This document shows, piece by piece, positions 25,046 through 34,238 of a stretch of 64,000 bases of DNA. How positions within the stretch are numbered: position 1 is the stretch's first letter; the number at the start of each line of letters is the position of its first letter. Made by a program: the position numbers and the translations under genes. The notes under the pieces were generated by a model. It was not told the DNA's origin. It saw only the letters and a list, made by a program, of their open reading frames with translations, and did not search any database. The stretch comes from Candidatus Eremiobacterota bacterium (GTDB lineage Bacteria > Vulcanimicrobiota > CADAWZ01 > Ess09-12): NCBI GenBank assembly GCA_031082125.1, contig JAVHLM010000010.1, positions 97,739 to 161,738 on the forward strand, written 5' to 3'.

Positions 25046-27025
25046 TTATTTCTTTGAAGAGGGCTTCTTTTTCTTTTTCGGTGCGGTCTTCACCTTGTCC
25101 TCGGTAGTGGCCTGCGGCGGCTTTTCAGGGGTTTTTCTGCCCTTTTTCGCCGGCTGTGTCCTGGGATGCTCCGTGAGGTTCTCCAGTTCCTTTTCTATCA
25201 TGGCCTGGTATTTTGCCTTTCCCTGGCGCTTTGCCAGGTCGAGGGCGATTTCAAGCTGCACCTTTGCATTATCAATCTCGCCGGTCTTTACGTGGAGAAG
25301 TCCCAGGTTCCCCTGTGCGGGGAGCAGGTTGGGATCTATCTCTATGGCGGCCTGGTACTCCAGAATGGCCGACTCCAGATTCCCCAGCTCCGAGTAAGCA
25401 AGGCCCAGGTTGAAATGTGCTTCAGCATAGCGGCTGTTGAGGGCTATGGCCTTCTTCCACATCTCCACGGCCCCTTCTATCTTTCTCTGCCGGGCATAGA
25501 CTATGCCGAGATTATTATGGGAGTAAATATCATTGGGATCAAGCTGGATTGATTTCTCAAAAGCCTCCTGGGCCTTTTCCAGCTGATTCTGATAGGTGAA
25601 GGCAAGGCCCAGGTTGTTGTAGGTATAGGCATCCTGGGGATCAATCTCGAGGGCTCTCCTGAACACCTCGATTGCTTTTGCCGTGTCATTTATGGAAATA
25701 TAGGCCAGCCCAAGGTTGTTATAGGTAAAAAGGTCCCGGGGATTTATGGTGAGTGATTTTTCATAATGATGTATTGCCTTGTCTATCTGGCCGGTCCTCG
25801 CGTAACAGAGTCCCAGATTGTTAAGAGCATAGGTATCATGGTTATCAATGAAGAGAACCCGCGCGAAGTGCTCGATTGCCTCTGAAAGGTTCCCCATCGA
25901 GCAGAGGGCGAATCCCAGGTTGTTGAGGGCAAGAATATCCTGGGGCTGAAGCTCGACAGTGCGCCTGAACTGGGTTATTGCCTCCCGGATCCGCCCCATC
26001 CTTATAAGGCAGAGCCCCAGGTTGTTGTGGGCGTAAATATCCCTGGGATCAATGGAAAGGGATACCCTGAATTCCGTCTCGGCCAGATCGAGCTTGTCAA
26101 TGGTAAGATAAGCCCTGCCCAGGTTGTTTCTGGCATAGGTATCCATCGGATTGATCTCAAGGGCCTTGTGAAACTCGTCAATTGCCTTCTCCCACTGTGC
26201 AAGCTGCGCATAGACCATTCCAAGGTTATGGTGGGCAACGGCGTCTTTCGGGTTGTATTCGATGATCCCGTTGAACTGCTCCAGCGCCTCATTCCACCTG
26301 CTCTGCTTGGCAAGAACCCTTCCAAGATTGTTGCGGGCGTAAATATCGTTGGGATTGATCTCCAGAGCCTGGCGGAACTCCACCTCGGCTTCCTCGATGT
26401 TTCCCAGTTTTTCAAGGACCTTGCCCAGATTGTTGTGGGCATAGAGATCGTTCTGGTCTATCTCGATGGCAAGCCGGAACTCCGTCATTGCCTCTTCAAG
26501 GTCTCCCCGCTGCGCATAAAGGAGGCCCAGGTTGTTGTGGGCATATACATCCCTGCTGTTTATCTGGAGGTCTGTTTTGTACTCGCTGACAGCCTCGTCT
26601 ATCTTGCCCAGTTTTGAGTAAATGAGCCCCAGGTGATAATGGGCCTGGCTGTAATCCGGATCAATCTCGATGGCCTTTCTGAGGACATCTATGCTCTCGT
26701 TGTACTTCCCCTGCCTGGCAAGAATGAGCCCAAGGTTGTTGTAGGCCGAGACATCGGCATGATCAAACTCGATGGCCTGCTGGTAAATCTCCACGGCTTC
26801 AGCAAGCTTTCCTATGGAAAGGTAAGCAATGCCGAGCATATAGCGTGCATTTGAGTGATGAGGGTCAAGATCGATGGCTTTTTTCAACGCCTTGCTTGCG
26901 AGCCCCCATTCACCCCGCTGGGCATGCTTGACGCCTGAGTTATAGTGAATCTCCGGATCCTTTGATTCCTCCAGGGTTCCGGTGTCAGATTTCTCGGTGA
27001 ATTCGTTGCTGTGAGCCTTGGACAT
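25046..27025 (-). CDS. Long TPR-repeat protein (17 tandem 34-residue repeats)
   Basis: A 659-residue protein consisting of 17 consecutive tetratricopeptide repeats (about residues 27-610), almost all exactly 34 residues with the repeated core AHNNLGLxYxxxGxxxEA and DPxD at the end. A Lys/Pro/Thr-rich basic tail (about 612-659, ending KKKKKPSSKK) follows. There is no signal peptide or membrane segment, so it is a cytoplasmic superhelical scaffold. The regularity and high NNLG conservation suggest recent repeat amplification, and the basic tail could contact nucleic acid or an acidic partner. AAGGGGG precedes ATG. It is divergent from the annexin gene across a 380-base intergenic region. Confidence 0.88.
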   Translation of the reverse strand: MSKAHSNEFTEKSDTGTLEESKDPEIHYNSGVKHAQRGEWGLASKALKKAIDLDPHHSNARYMLGIAYLSIGKLAEAVEIYQQAIEFDHADVSAYNNLGLILARQGKYNESIDVLRKAIEIDPDYSQAHYHLGLIYSKLGKIDEAVSEYKTDLQINSRDVYAHNNLGLLYAQRGDLEEAMTEFRLAIEIDQNDLYAHNNLGKVLEKLGNIEEAEVEFRQALEINPNDIYARNNLGRVLAKQSRWNEALEQFNGIIEYNPKDAVAHHNLGMVYAQLAQWEKAIDEFHKALEINPMDTYARNNLGRAYLTIDKLDLAETEFRVSLSIDPRDIYAHNNLGLCLIRMGRIREAITQFRRTVELQPQDILALNNLGFALCSMGNLSEAIEHFARVLFIDNHDTYALNNLGLCYARTGQIDKAIHHYEKSLTINPRDLFTYNNLGLAYISINDTAKAIEVFRRALEIDPQDAYTYNNLGLAFTYQNQLEKAQEAFEKSIQLDPNDIYSHNNLGIVYARQRKIEGAVEMWKKAIALNSRYAEAHFNLGLAYSELGNLESAILEYQAAIEIDPNLLPAQGNLGLLHVKTGEIDNAKVQLEIALDLAKRQGKAKYQAMIEKELENLTEHPRTQPAKKGRKTPEKPPQATTEDKVKTAPKKKKKPSSKK

Positions 27026-27304
27026 AGGTTTCCCCCTTCAGAAAGGTTTTTCTTTGCGCCCCTGCCTCTGTGCCGGAGGTCCATTTACAGAAATGGCCTG
27101 AAATAACATTCGTTGAGGTATCTTTTTAATCCTTCTTCAAGGCTGTCTCCGTTCTGGCTGTATCACGGCCTTCACCCGGCAGAAGCACAGCGGGGAAAGA
27201 TCTAAGGCAGGAAATGTTTCAGTTCGGTCTGTCCGGGCAGATGCAGGGAAAGGGAAGAGAATGTTAAAAATATGTTAAAAGAACTATTTTGCCCTGAAAA
27301 CCTC

Positions 27305-27333
27305 TTGCATTTTCTTCATATATATATTATAAT
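27305..27333 (+). promoter_or_regulatory. Sigma-70-type promoter of the annexin gene
   Basis: TTGCAT at 27305-27310 and TATAAT at 27328-27333 are separated by exactly 17 bases, about 73 bases upstream of the annexin ATG. AAGGAGG precedes that ATG. The intergenic stretch 27026-27405 is otherwise unremarkable: AT-rich near the promoter, with two TGTTAAAA-like direct repeats at about 27264-27281 that could bind a regulator. No other gene was seen in it. Confidence 0.65.
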
Positions 27334-27405
27334 AAAGTTGACGGTAGAAAGTGTTGACAGTAAAAACTGAATTGAAAGAGCTAAAGAGATAAGGAGGCAG
27401 AGATA

Positions 27406-29211
27406 ATGAGCAGTTACCCGATGAACTTCAATGTGGGAGTGAACCTCGGATTCCAGGTGGGGTCGCCCGAGATGATGGCGTACCAGCAGAGGATGATGAT
27501 GAGGCAGTCGGCCCTGGAAGGGGCTTACATGCCCATGCCTCAGCCCAGCCTTGCCGAGGTCATGAGCATGCAGGGCTTTTATAACGGGTGCCTGGGCCAT
27601 ATCCAGCAGCTCCGCTACGGAGTGCCCTTCCCCGGCGGGCTCTTTGAGGGGATGCCTCCAGGTTCCACAATGGGCGGGCTCATGGCAGGGATGCCTTCAT
27701 CAAATACCTTTGCTTACTTGGATCCCTCCATCATGCAGTATCTGCAGATGCAGCAGCAGCAGAGCAACATGACGATCATGATGTGCTTCATGATGCAGCA
27801 GCAGGCGCAGATGCAGCAGCAGCTGATGGCCATGCTTCTCCAGCAGAATCAGCTTCCCTGGGAGCAGATGAGGCAGCTCATGGGACAGCAGAATTTCCCA
27901 TCGACGCCACCTCCCTCCTATCAGGGAAACCAGGGCACCCAGCAGACCCAGGGCACTCAGGGCACCCAGCAGACCCAGGGCACCCAGGGCGTTGACAGGG
28001 GAGCTGCCCGTGCCGATGCCGTGGCGCTCCATAACGCGATGGAGGGCATGGGGACCGATGAGCATGTTCTCACGTCCATCCTTTCGAGCAGGAACGATGC
28101 CCAGATTGCCGCCATAAAACAGGAATACCAGTCAATGTTCGGCCACCCCCTTGAAAAAGATATCAAGGGTGACACGAGTGGATGGTACGAGACGACGCTC
28201 CTCGCCCTCAGCGAGGGCAACAAGGGCAACAGGGCCCCCAACGAGTCAGAAGCCCGTGCCGATGCTGCAGGGATATATAAAGCCGTGAAAGGCTGGGGCA
28301 CTGATGAGCAGGCAATTATCAACATCCTTGCCCATAGGAACAAGGAGCAGATAGAGCTCATCAAGCAGGTCTATCAGCAGGCCTACGGCGAGTCCCTTGA
28401 ACAAGCCATCAAGGGCGATACGAGCGGTCATTTTGAAAATGCCCTCATCAGCATCATCAACAATGCGCCTTCCGGGAGAACGCAGGGTACAGGCGTGACG
28501 CCCAACCAGACGCCCAACCAGACGCCCAACCAGACGCCGAATCAGACGCCGAATCAGACGCCGAATCAGACGCCGAATCAGACGCCGAACCAGACGCCGA
28601 ATCAGACGCCGAATCAGACGCCGAATCAGACGCCGAATCAGACGCCCAACCAGACGCCGAATGCCAGCCCTGCGACGACGCAGCAGACTGGGCAGCCCCC
28701 CGTTGACAGGGGAGCCGCCCGTGCCGATGCTGTGGCGCTCCACGAAGCCATGGCAGGGTGGGGGACCAACGAGCAGGTCCTCTCTTCGGTCCTCTCAAGC
28801 AGGAGCAACGCCCAGATACAGGCTGTCAAGGAAGAGTACCAGTCACTCTACGGCCATTCCCTCGAAGATGATATTAAAGGTGATACGAGCGGCTGGTATG
28901 AGAACACCCTCATTGCTCTCTGCCAGGGCAGGCGCAGCAACGGGGCTCCGAACGAGGGCGAGGCCCGCGCCGATGCGGCGGCTATTCACAAGGCCGTTGA
29001 TGGATGGGGCACTGATGAGCAGACCATCGTCAATATTCTCTCCGGGAGGAACAGGGAGCAGATTGACCTTATCAAGCAGGTCTATCAGCAGACTTACGGC
29101 CAGTCCCTCGAGAATGCCATCAAGGGAGATACAAGCGGACAGTTCGAGAACGTTCTGGTCATGATGCTCAACAACTCGCCATCAAGAGAGGCTCAGGGGC
29201 CCAAAGGATAG
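27406..29211 (+). CDS. Bacterial annexin-repeat protein (four repeats in two pairs)
   Basis: A 601-residue protein. A Met/Gln-rich N-terminal region (about 22-163) and a Gly/Thr/Gln linker come first. Annexin repeats 1 and 2 (about 199-270 and 281-352) follow, then a linker of 13 NQTP units (about 368-419), and repeats 3 and 4 (about 435-507 and 518-590). Each repeat contains the type II calcium motif GxGT followed after exactly 38 residues by Asp in KGDTSG: Thr217/Asp256, Thr299/Asp338, Thr454/Asp493 and Thr536/Asp575. Eukaryotic annexins bind acidic membranes through calcium at these sites. No signal peptide is visible. Duplication of a two-repeat unit is apparent from near-identical openings (DRGAARADAVALH). 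It has its own promoter and a strong terminator, so it is a single-gene unit. Confidence 0.92.
   Translation: MSSYPMNFNVGVNLGFQVGSPEMMAYQQRMMMRQSALEGAYMPMPQPSLAEVMSMQGFYNGCLGHIQQLRYGVPFPGGLFEGMPPGSTMGGLMAGMPSSNTFAYLDPSIMQYLQMQQQQSNMTIMMCFMMQQQAQMQQQLMAMLLQQNQLPWEQMRQLMGQQNFPSTPPPSYQGNQGTQQTQGTQGTQQTQGTQGVDRGAARADAVALHNAMEGMGTDEHVLTSILSSRNDAQIAAIKQEYQSMFGHPLEKDIKGDTSGWYETTLLALSEGNKGNRAPNESEARADAAGIYKAVKGWGTDEQAIINILAHRNKEQIELIKQVYQQAYGESLEQAIKGDTSGHFENALISIINNAPSGRTQGTGVTPNQTPNQTPNQTPNQTPNQTPNQTPNQTPNQTPNQTPNQTPNQTPNQTPNQTPNASPATTQQTGQPPVDRGAARADAVALHEAMAGWGTNEQVLSSVLSSRSNAQIQAVKEEYQSLYGHSLEDDIKGDTSGWYENTLIALCQGRRSNGAPNEGEARADAAAIHKAVDGWGTDEQTIVNILSGRNREQIDLIKQVYQQTYGQSLENAIKGDTSGQFENVLVMMLNNSPSREAQGPKG
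28504..28659 (+). repeat. 13 tandem 12-bp repeats encoding NQTP linker
   Basis: Thirteen uninterrupted 12-bp units (aaY cag acg ccS) encode Asn-Gln-Thr-Pro and join the two annexin pairs. Unit sequences differ only at two third positions, so copy number probably varies by slippage between strains. Confidence 0.95.
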
Positions 29212-29223
29212 GCAGGCATAAAT

Positions 29224-29255
29224 AAAAGGGGAGCCCGCGCGGGCTCCCCTTTTTT
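29224..29255. terminator. Strong bidirectional intrinsic terminator
   Basis: A perfect GC-rich palindrome (AGGGGAGCCCGC and its complement) flanked by AAAA on the left and a T-run on the right, 13 bases past the annexin stop. It can also serve the minus-strand TPR lipoprotein gene that ends at 29323. Confidence 0.9.
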
Positions 29256-29322
29256 CTTTTCAGCCTTCTTTACAGGGAATACCCTTTGCTGCCTGCCACG
29301 ATCATTGCAGGAATCCTGTCAT

Positions 29323-31290
29323 TCATTTTTTCTCTCCCCTGGAAGATTTCGCCGGGGCTTTGTTCTCGAGGCTCCGTTCCTTGAACAGATCCTGGAATTC
29401 CTTGTTTTTCCTGAGAGAAGCGAAAGCCTTGTCGCCCGTAATGAGGGTTTTGTTACGGAACCCTTCGTTGAAGGCTTTCCTGAGATACAGGAGGCTCTCT
29501 TTCTCCATCGGCATCAGTGCATAGAGCCTTGCCGCCTCATAATTCATCTTTGCCCTCAAAAGGTAGTGGCGGTTCCCTTCGACCAGATCGGTTATCTCCC
29601 CTCCGGTGGGATGCTTTTTCCCCTCTTCCTCTATGCGGTAAATCATGGAGAGTGCAAGGAGCCTTACCGTGCGCTCCCTGCTGTCCTTGAGGGCAAAAGC
29701 TTTCTCTGCCGAGAGGAGGGCGTCGGAATTTTTCTTTTTCCCGTAGGAGGCCTTTGAGGCGAGAAAGAAGGCCAGGGAGGTGTTTTTCTGGTTCTCCGGT
29801 ATCCGGGAGAGCAGAGAGAGGGCGGCATCATTCTTCCCCTCGGCCGTTAAGGAGGCTATCGTATAGAGCTGTGATATTTTTGTGAGGGCCGTCTCCTGGG
29901 AGAGCTCCCGGAGAAACCTGGCGGCGTCATGGGAGAGATTCTTCACCTCCCCTGTGAGGCCGGTGAACACGATGAAGTCAATGTTGTCCGGCTCCTGGTG
30001 CATTGCGGCTGCCATTTCTTCCCGGGCAGCCTTTATCTCTTTCAGCTGCCAGAGCAGGAGGCCCGCTTCAAAGTGGTCACGGGCTGTCTGTTCGTCGGTC
30101 TTCAGCACCGCCCTGTAATCGCCCAGAGCCTCCTGGAGGTTTCCCCGGCCGGCCAGGATATCTGCCTTCATCCTGAGAGCTTCTGCAAGCCTCCCGTCGA
30201 TGGCCAGGGCGCTTTTGAGAAGGGAGAGGGCTCTTGCCATGTCACCTTCCAGAAGCGATACTTCAGCCATACCTGTGAGGGCTCCTGTTTTTCGCGGGTT
30301 TCTCGAGAGCACCTTGCTGAAGGCTTCCTTCGCCTCTTCATAAGCTCCTGAAGCAAGAAGCAGCTCTCCCAGAAGCTCTTCAGCCTCGAGGCTGTCAGGT
30401 TTCTGCTCCAGAGCCCTGAGGGTTTCAGCTCGGGCCTCGTCATTCCTGCCCTGCTCCTTGTAAATGGAGGCAAAGAGCAGAGGGAGGGCCGGGTTCTGCG
30501 GAGTCCGCTTTCTCACATCGCGGAGGATCTCCAGTGCTTTTTCATGGTTTTTCTGCTCATGGTAGATCAGGGCAGTGTCAATAAGAGGCTGCATCCTTTC
30601 AGGGTAAAGCTCAAGGGCTTTCTGGTAAGCCTCAATGGCTTTCTGGGGCTGCTTTCTCTTCCACATCACCTGACCCAGGAGCTCATTGCCCTGGGCCGAG
30701 CCGGGCTCAAGCTCGAGAAACTTTCTTATCTCGCTGTAAGCGGCATCATAGTTACCTTTCACAAGAAAGGCTCTGCAGAGGCTCAGGTGAACGGGGGCAA
30801 ATTCGGAATCTATCTCGATAACCTTCTTCATCTGCTTTATGGCATTTTCGATGGTGCCCTGCTTGAGGTACTCGAGGCCGATGGCATCAAGAGCCCACAG
30901 ATAATTGGGATCTATCGAGAGTGCCTCTTGATAGCTTCCTATACGTTCTTTGGAGCTGTCAAGGAGCCTCCCCTCGAGGTAAAAGTATGCCGGGTTTCTC
31001 GGGTTATCCCGCGTCTGCTTGCGGTAAAACTCTACAAGCTCAGTTTTCCTGCCCCTCTGGAGCATGAGGTCCTGGTATTCCCTGTGAGCCTGAATGAAGC
31101 CCGGGTTAAGCCTGATTGCGCTATAGAACTCCTCGGTGGCCTTCTTGACGTTCCCCTCTTTTTTACTGGCAAGTCCCTGCTCATAATGGATCTTCGCATT
31201 CTGCTTTGCGTCGTTGCAGCTGCAAGCGACCATCACAAGAAAAAGAAAGGCCCAGAGCCACCGGACAGTGAGCTTCAACAGAATTATCAC
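29323..31290 (-). CDS. TPR-repeat lipoprotein
   Basis: About 655 residues. An N-terminal hydrophobic signal ends in a lipobox-like VACSC, followed by about 14 TPR-type helix pairs (roughly residues 32-480) and a helical C-terminal region. Typical repeats include AYQKALELYPERMQPLIDTA and AFSKVLSRNPRKTGALTGMA. The protein is presumably anchored to a membrane leaflet facing the periplasm and acts as an assembly scaffold, as TPR lipoproteins such as PilF/BamD-like proteins do; the partner is unknown. The GTG start abuts a GAAGAG box, so the TTG four codons later, better spaced from GAGGTG, may be the true start. It is divergent from the vWFA lipoprotein. Confidence 0.78.
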   Translation of the reverse strand: MIILLKLTVRWLWAFLFLVMVACSCNDAKQNAKIHYEQGLASKKEGNVKKATEEFYSAIRLNPGFIQAHREYQDLMLQRGRKTELVEFYRKQTRDNPRNPAYFYLEGRLLDSSKERIGSYQEALSIDPNYLWALDAIGLEYLKQGTIENAIKQMKKVIEIDSEFAPVHLSLCRAFLVKGNYDAAYSEIRKFLELEPGSAQGNELLGQVMWKRKQPQKAIEAYQKALELYPERMQPLIDTALIYHEQKNHEKALEILRDVRKRTPQNPALPLLFASIYKEQGRNDEARAETLRALEQKPDSLEAEELLGELLLASGAYEEAKEAFSKVLSRNPRKTGALTGMAEVSLLEGDMARALSLLKSALAIDGRLAEALRMKADILAGRGNLQEALGDYRAVLKTDEQTARDHFEAGLLLWQLKEIKAAREEMAAAMHQEPDNIDFIVFTGLTGEVKNLSHDAARFLRELSQETALTKISQLYTIASLTAEGKNDAALSLLSRIPENQKNTSLAFFLASKASYGKKKNSDALLSAEKAFALKDSRERTVRLLALSMIYRIEEEGKKHPTGGEITDLVEGNRHYLLRAKMNYEAARLYALMPMEKESLLYLRKAFNEGFRNKTLITGDKAFASLRKNKEFQDLFKERSLENKAPAKSSRGEKK

Positions 31291-31447
31291 CTCTTCACGG
31301 CCAAGTGTTCACATAGAGTTCTTTTCCCCGGGCAGTATTTCCTTTCAGAGGGGCCGAAGGTGCCTTCAGGTTTACTGGTATAAAAGGGAATTTTTCACCG
31401 GAAAGTAATACTATGGAGTAGTGAACAAATCAAAGGGAGGGGAACTT

Positions 31448-32698
31448 ATGAAACTCACCAGGGGGATTATCCTGTGCGCTCTTCTCGCGGTCCTTGTATC
31501 CTGCACTCAGAAAGCGCCACCGGCTGTTCAACAAGGCACAAGCACTCCCATGTCGGGCAGCATCTCTGTGGTGCGCTCACCAGGCACCGCCCAGACACCT
31601 CAGGATCAGACGGGAGCCATTCAGAAATCAGCAAATCAGGAGGAGACTCCGTACACCGGGAACCTGGCCAATGTGCCCCGCGTGGAGGTTGTTTTTGTCG
31701 TGGACACCACGGGAAGCATGGGCGGCCTTATCGCCGGTGCAAAGAAAAAGATATGGACCATCGCCAATTACATTCTCCAGGCGGAGCCAAAGCCCATTGT
31801 GCGGATGGGGCTTGTGGCCTACCGCGACAATGGTGACCAGTATGTCACCAAGGTCTTCTCCCTCACCGACAGCATGGACAAGACCTATGAAAATCTTATG
31901 AGCTTCAAGGCCGAAGGCGGCGGCGACGGCCCCGAGCATGTCAGCAAGGCTCTCAATGATGCAATAAAGGAGATTCAGTGGAGCAGCGGTGACAAGGTCC
32001 TCAAGATGATTTTTCTGGTGGGCGATTATCCTCCCCACATGGATTACCAGGACGGCCATAACTACAGGAAGCTCTGCACGGAGGCCCGGCAGAAGGATAT
32101 CATCATCAACACGATTCAGTGCGGGAACATAGGCGAAACGACCACTTACTGGAAGGACATCGCTTCTCGCGGGAGCGGCCAGTATGCAGCTATTGAGCAG
32201 ACGGGAGGGATGGTGACTATCGACACGCCGATGGATAAGGAGCTTGCCGACCTCAATGCGGAGCTTGGCACGACCCTTATCCCCTATGGGAGCAGCGAGA
32301 GGCGGGCAGGGGTGATTACGCGGCAGAGCAAGAGCGAGTCACTCGCTCCCTCGATGCAGGCCGAGCGTGCCGAGTTCAGCGCCAAGAGCAGCTTTGTGGA
32401 CCGCGGCGACCTTGTGGACGCCGTCAAGAACAAGGAGGTAAAGCTCGACAAGATGGAGCTTGCCGAGCTTCCCGAGGAGCTCCAGAAGCTGGACGAGAAG
32501 GAAAGGGAATCGTACGTGAAAGAGCAGGCAGAGAAGCGCGATGAGATAAAGAAGAAGATCGTCGAGCTCTCAAAGGATCGCGAAAAGTATATGGATGAGC
32601 AGAGCAGAAAGAAGGGCGGCGGCCTCTCGTCCTTTGATGCGAAAGTGACGGGCTTCATCAAGGTCCAGGCTGAAAAAAAAGGGATTACCATCAAGTGA
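31448..32698 (+). CDS. vWFA-domain lipoprotein
   Basis: About 416 residues. A lipoprotein signal ends LVSC, and a Thr/Pro/Gln-rich spacer leads to a von Willebrand factor A domain (about 75-255) with an intact MIDAS opening VVDTTGSMGG and a downstream VGDYPPHMD. The C-terminal part (about 275-416) is highly charged and helical. vWFA domains bind protein ligands through a divalent metal. The protein is probably exported and may sense or assemble surface components. The ATG at 31448 is preceded by GGGAGGGG. The next gene, a histidine kinase, begins 1 base after its stop, so the lipoprotein may feed the two-component system. Confidence 0.85.
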   Translation: MKLTRGIILCALLAVLVSCTQKAPPAVQQGTSTPMSGSISVVRSPGTAQTPQDQTGAIQKSANQEETPYTGNLANVPRVEVVFVVDTTGSMGGLIAGAKKKIWTIANYILQAEPKPIVRMGLVAYRDNGDQYVTKVFSLTDSMDKTYENLMSFKAEGGGDGPEHVSKALNDAIKEIQWSSGDKVLKMIFLVGDYPPHMDYQDGHNYRKLCTEARQKDIIINTIQCGNIGETTTYWKDIASRGSGQYAAIEQTGGMVTIDTPMDKELADLNAELGTTLIPYGSSERRAGVITRQSKSESLAPSMQAERAEFSAKSSFVDRGDLVDAVKNKEVKLDKMELAELPEELQKLDEKERESYVKEQAEKRDEIKKKIVELSKDREKYMDEQSRKKGGGLSSFDAKVTGFIKVQAEKKGITIK

Positions 32699-32699
32699 C

Positions 32700-34238
32700 A
32701 TGGAGCACAAGGCGAGGTGCAAAAAATCCTCCCATGAGGAGCCTTCATGGGAGGCTTCCTTTTACCGCCACCTCATGGAGGCAAGCCCCGGGCTTTTTCT
32801 TCACACCGACTGCCGGGGAATAATCATTGAGGCAAACAGGACCGCCGAAGAAATGACGGGCTTCCAGAGGGAAGCCCTCATCGGCACAGATTTTGCCAGG
32901 TATTTCAGCAAGGCGGCAAAAGCCCGTGAGGCTCTCAGGAGAGCTTTTATCGAGGGAGCGGCAGGCAGTTGCGAGCTGGAAGTCCTTCATATCAACGGCC
33001 ATGAGACCCCTGTGCTCTGCGATGTCACGGTTTACGGGAAGAGTGAGGGATCTCCAGGGAGCCTTTTCTTGATGGGCACCAATATTGCAATGCTCAAGGG
33101 CAGGGAGAGAGCCCTCCTCACAAGCGCGGAGATGTTCCGCACCATCGCCGATTTCACCTATGATTTTGAGACCATGAGCGACCCGGAGGGCTCTTACCTT
33201 TATCTGTCTCCGTCATGTGAGCGCATCACGGGCTATGATGTGGCTGATTTCAATGAGAGGCCCGAGCTTCTCATTGAGGTGATCCATCCTGATGACCGCA
33301 AGCGTTACCTGGACCATCTGAACCTTGAGCTCAGAGAGTACAGCAAGATCCACAACATTGACTTCAGGGTGGTGAGGAAGGACGGGTCTGTGGTGTGGCT
33401 GAGCCATTACTGCCAGCCCATGTTCAGCAGGAGCGGGATTTTAATGGGCAGAAGGGCCAGCAACAGGGATATCACCGCGCGCAAGCAAGCCGAGCAGGCC
33501 CTTCTCAAGGCCCGCTCCTCACTTGAAGAGAGAGTCCGGGATCGTACCCGCGATATCAAGAGGGCAAATGAAGCCCTCCGCTCCCTTTCATCCCGTCTCG
33601 AGGCGGCAAGGGAGGAAGAGAGGAAGCTCATTGCGCGGGAAGTACATGATGAGCTTGGACAGGTTCTCACGGCTCTCAAGTTCGATGTGGCGTGGCTTGG
33701 AAGCAGGCTTAAAGGCGCCGATGCCATTTACAGTGACAAGATTGAGGGCATGCAGGGAATGATCCTCTCAGCCATTGACACCGTCAAGCGTATCACCACG
33801 CTGCTGCGCCCCCAGATACTTGATGTTCTGGGCATGGTCGCCGCCATAGAATGGCTTGCCGAGGATTTCCAGAAGCGCACTTCCATAGGCTGCCGCCTCA
33901 AGGTGAGCCCGGGAATGATAATTCCGGGAAAGGATCTTTCAGTGGCGATCTTCAGGATATGCCAGGAAGCCCTCACCAACGTGGCCCGCCATTCGGGCGC
34001 TTCGGAAGTCACCATCGCCCTGAAAAAAACAAGGGAATTTCTTACCCTTGTCATAGAAGATGACGGCAGGGGGATTAAAAGGAAAGAAATTTCCGGCTCC
34101 TCTTCATTGGGAATAATAGGAGCAAGGGAGCGTGTGGCTTCCATGGGGGGAACTTTTCACATTGAAGGGAAATCCGGGCAGGGCACAAAAATAAGGATAA
34201 GGATCCCTTACCTGAAAGAGGGGGAGAAGAATGCTTGA
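32700..34238 (+). CDS. PAS-domain sensor histidine kinase (NarL/HisKA_3 type)
   Basis: A 512-residue soluble kinase. PAS domain 1 spans about residues 22-130 and PAS domain 2 with PAC about 142-260. A coiled linker (about 262-310) follows, then the HisKA_3 dimerisation domain with the phospho-acceptor His316 in AREVHDELGQ. The HATPase domain contains ICQEALTNVARHS, VIEDDGRGI and GIIGARERV. No membrane segment is predicted, so it senses a cytoplasmic signal or ligand. It overlaps the response-regulator gene by 8 bases, a normal arrangement for a cognate pair. The start directly after the vWFA stop lacks an independent ribosome-binding site, implying coupling. Confidence 0.92.
   Translation: MEHKARCKKSSHEEPSWEASFYRHLMEASPGLFLHTDCRGIIIEANRTAEEMTGFQREALIGTDFARYFSKAAKAREALRRAFIEGAAGSCELEVLHINGHETPVLCDVTVYGKSEGSPGSLFLMGTNIAMLKGRERALLTSAEMFRTIADFTYDFETMSDPEGSYLYLSPSCERITGYDVADFNERPELLIEVIHPDDRKRYLDHLNLELREYSKIHNIDFRVVRKDGSVVWLSHYCQPMFSRSGILMGRRASNRDITARKQAEQALLKARSSLEERVRDRTRDIKRANEALRSLSSRLEAAREEERKLIAREVHDELGQVLTALKFDVAWLGSRLKGADAIYSDKIEGMQGMILSAIDTVKRITTLLRPQILDVLGMVAAIEWLAEDFQKRTSIGCRLKVSPGMIIPGKDLSVAIFRICQEALTNVARHSGASEVTIALKKTREFLTLVIEDDGRGIKRKEISGSSSLGIIGARERVASMGGTFHIEGKSGQGTKIRIRIPYLKEGEKNA

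Noticed and set aside
28504..28659. Regular short repeats considered as a CRISPR array
   Set aside because: Units are 12 bp with no spacers and encode an in-frame NQTP linker inside the annexin gene.
28246..28743. Minus-strand open frame of 165 codons opposite the annexin gene
   Set aside because: It is Arg/Leu repeat shadow translation of the NQTP and annexin codons.
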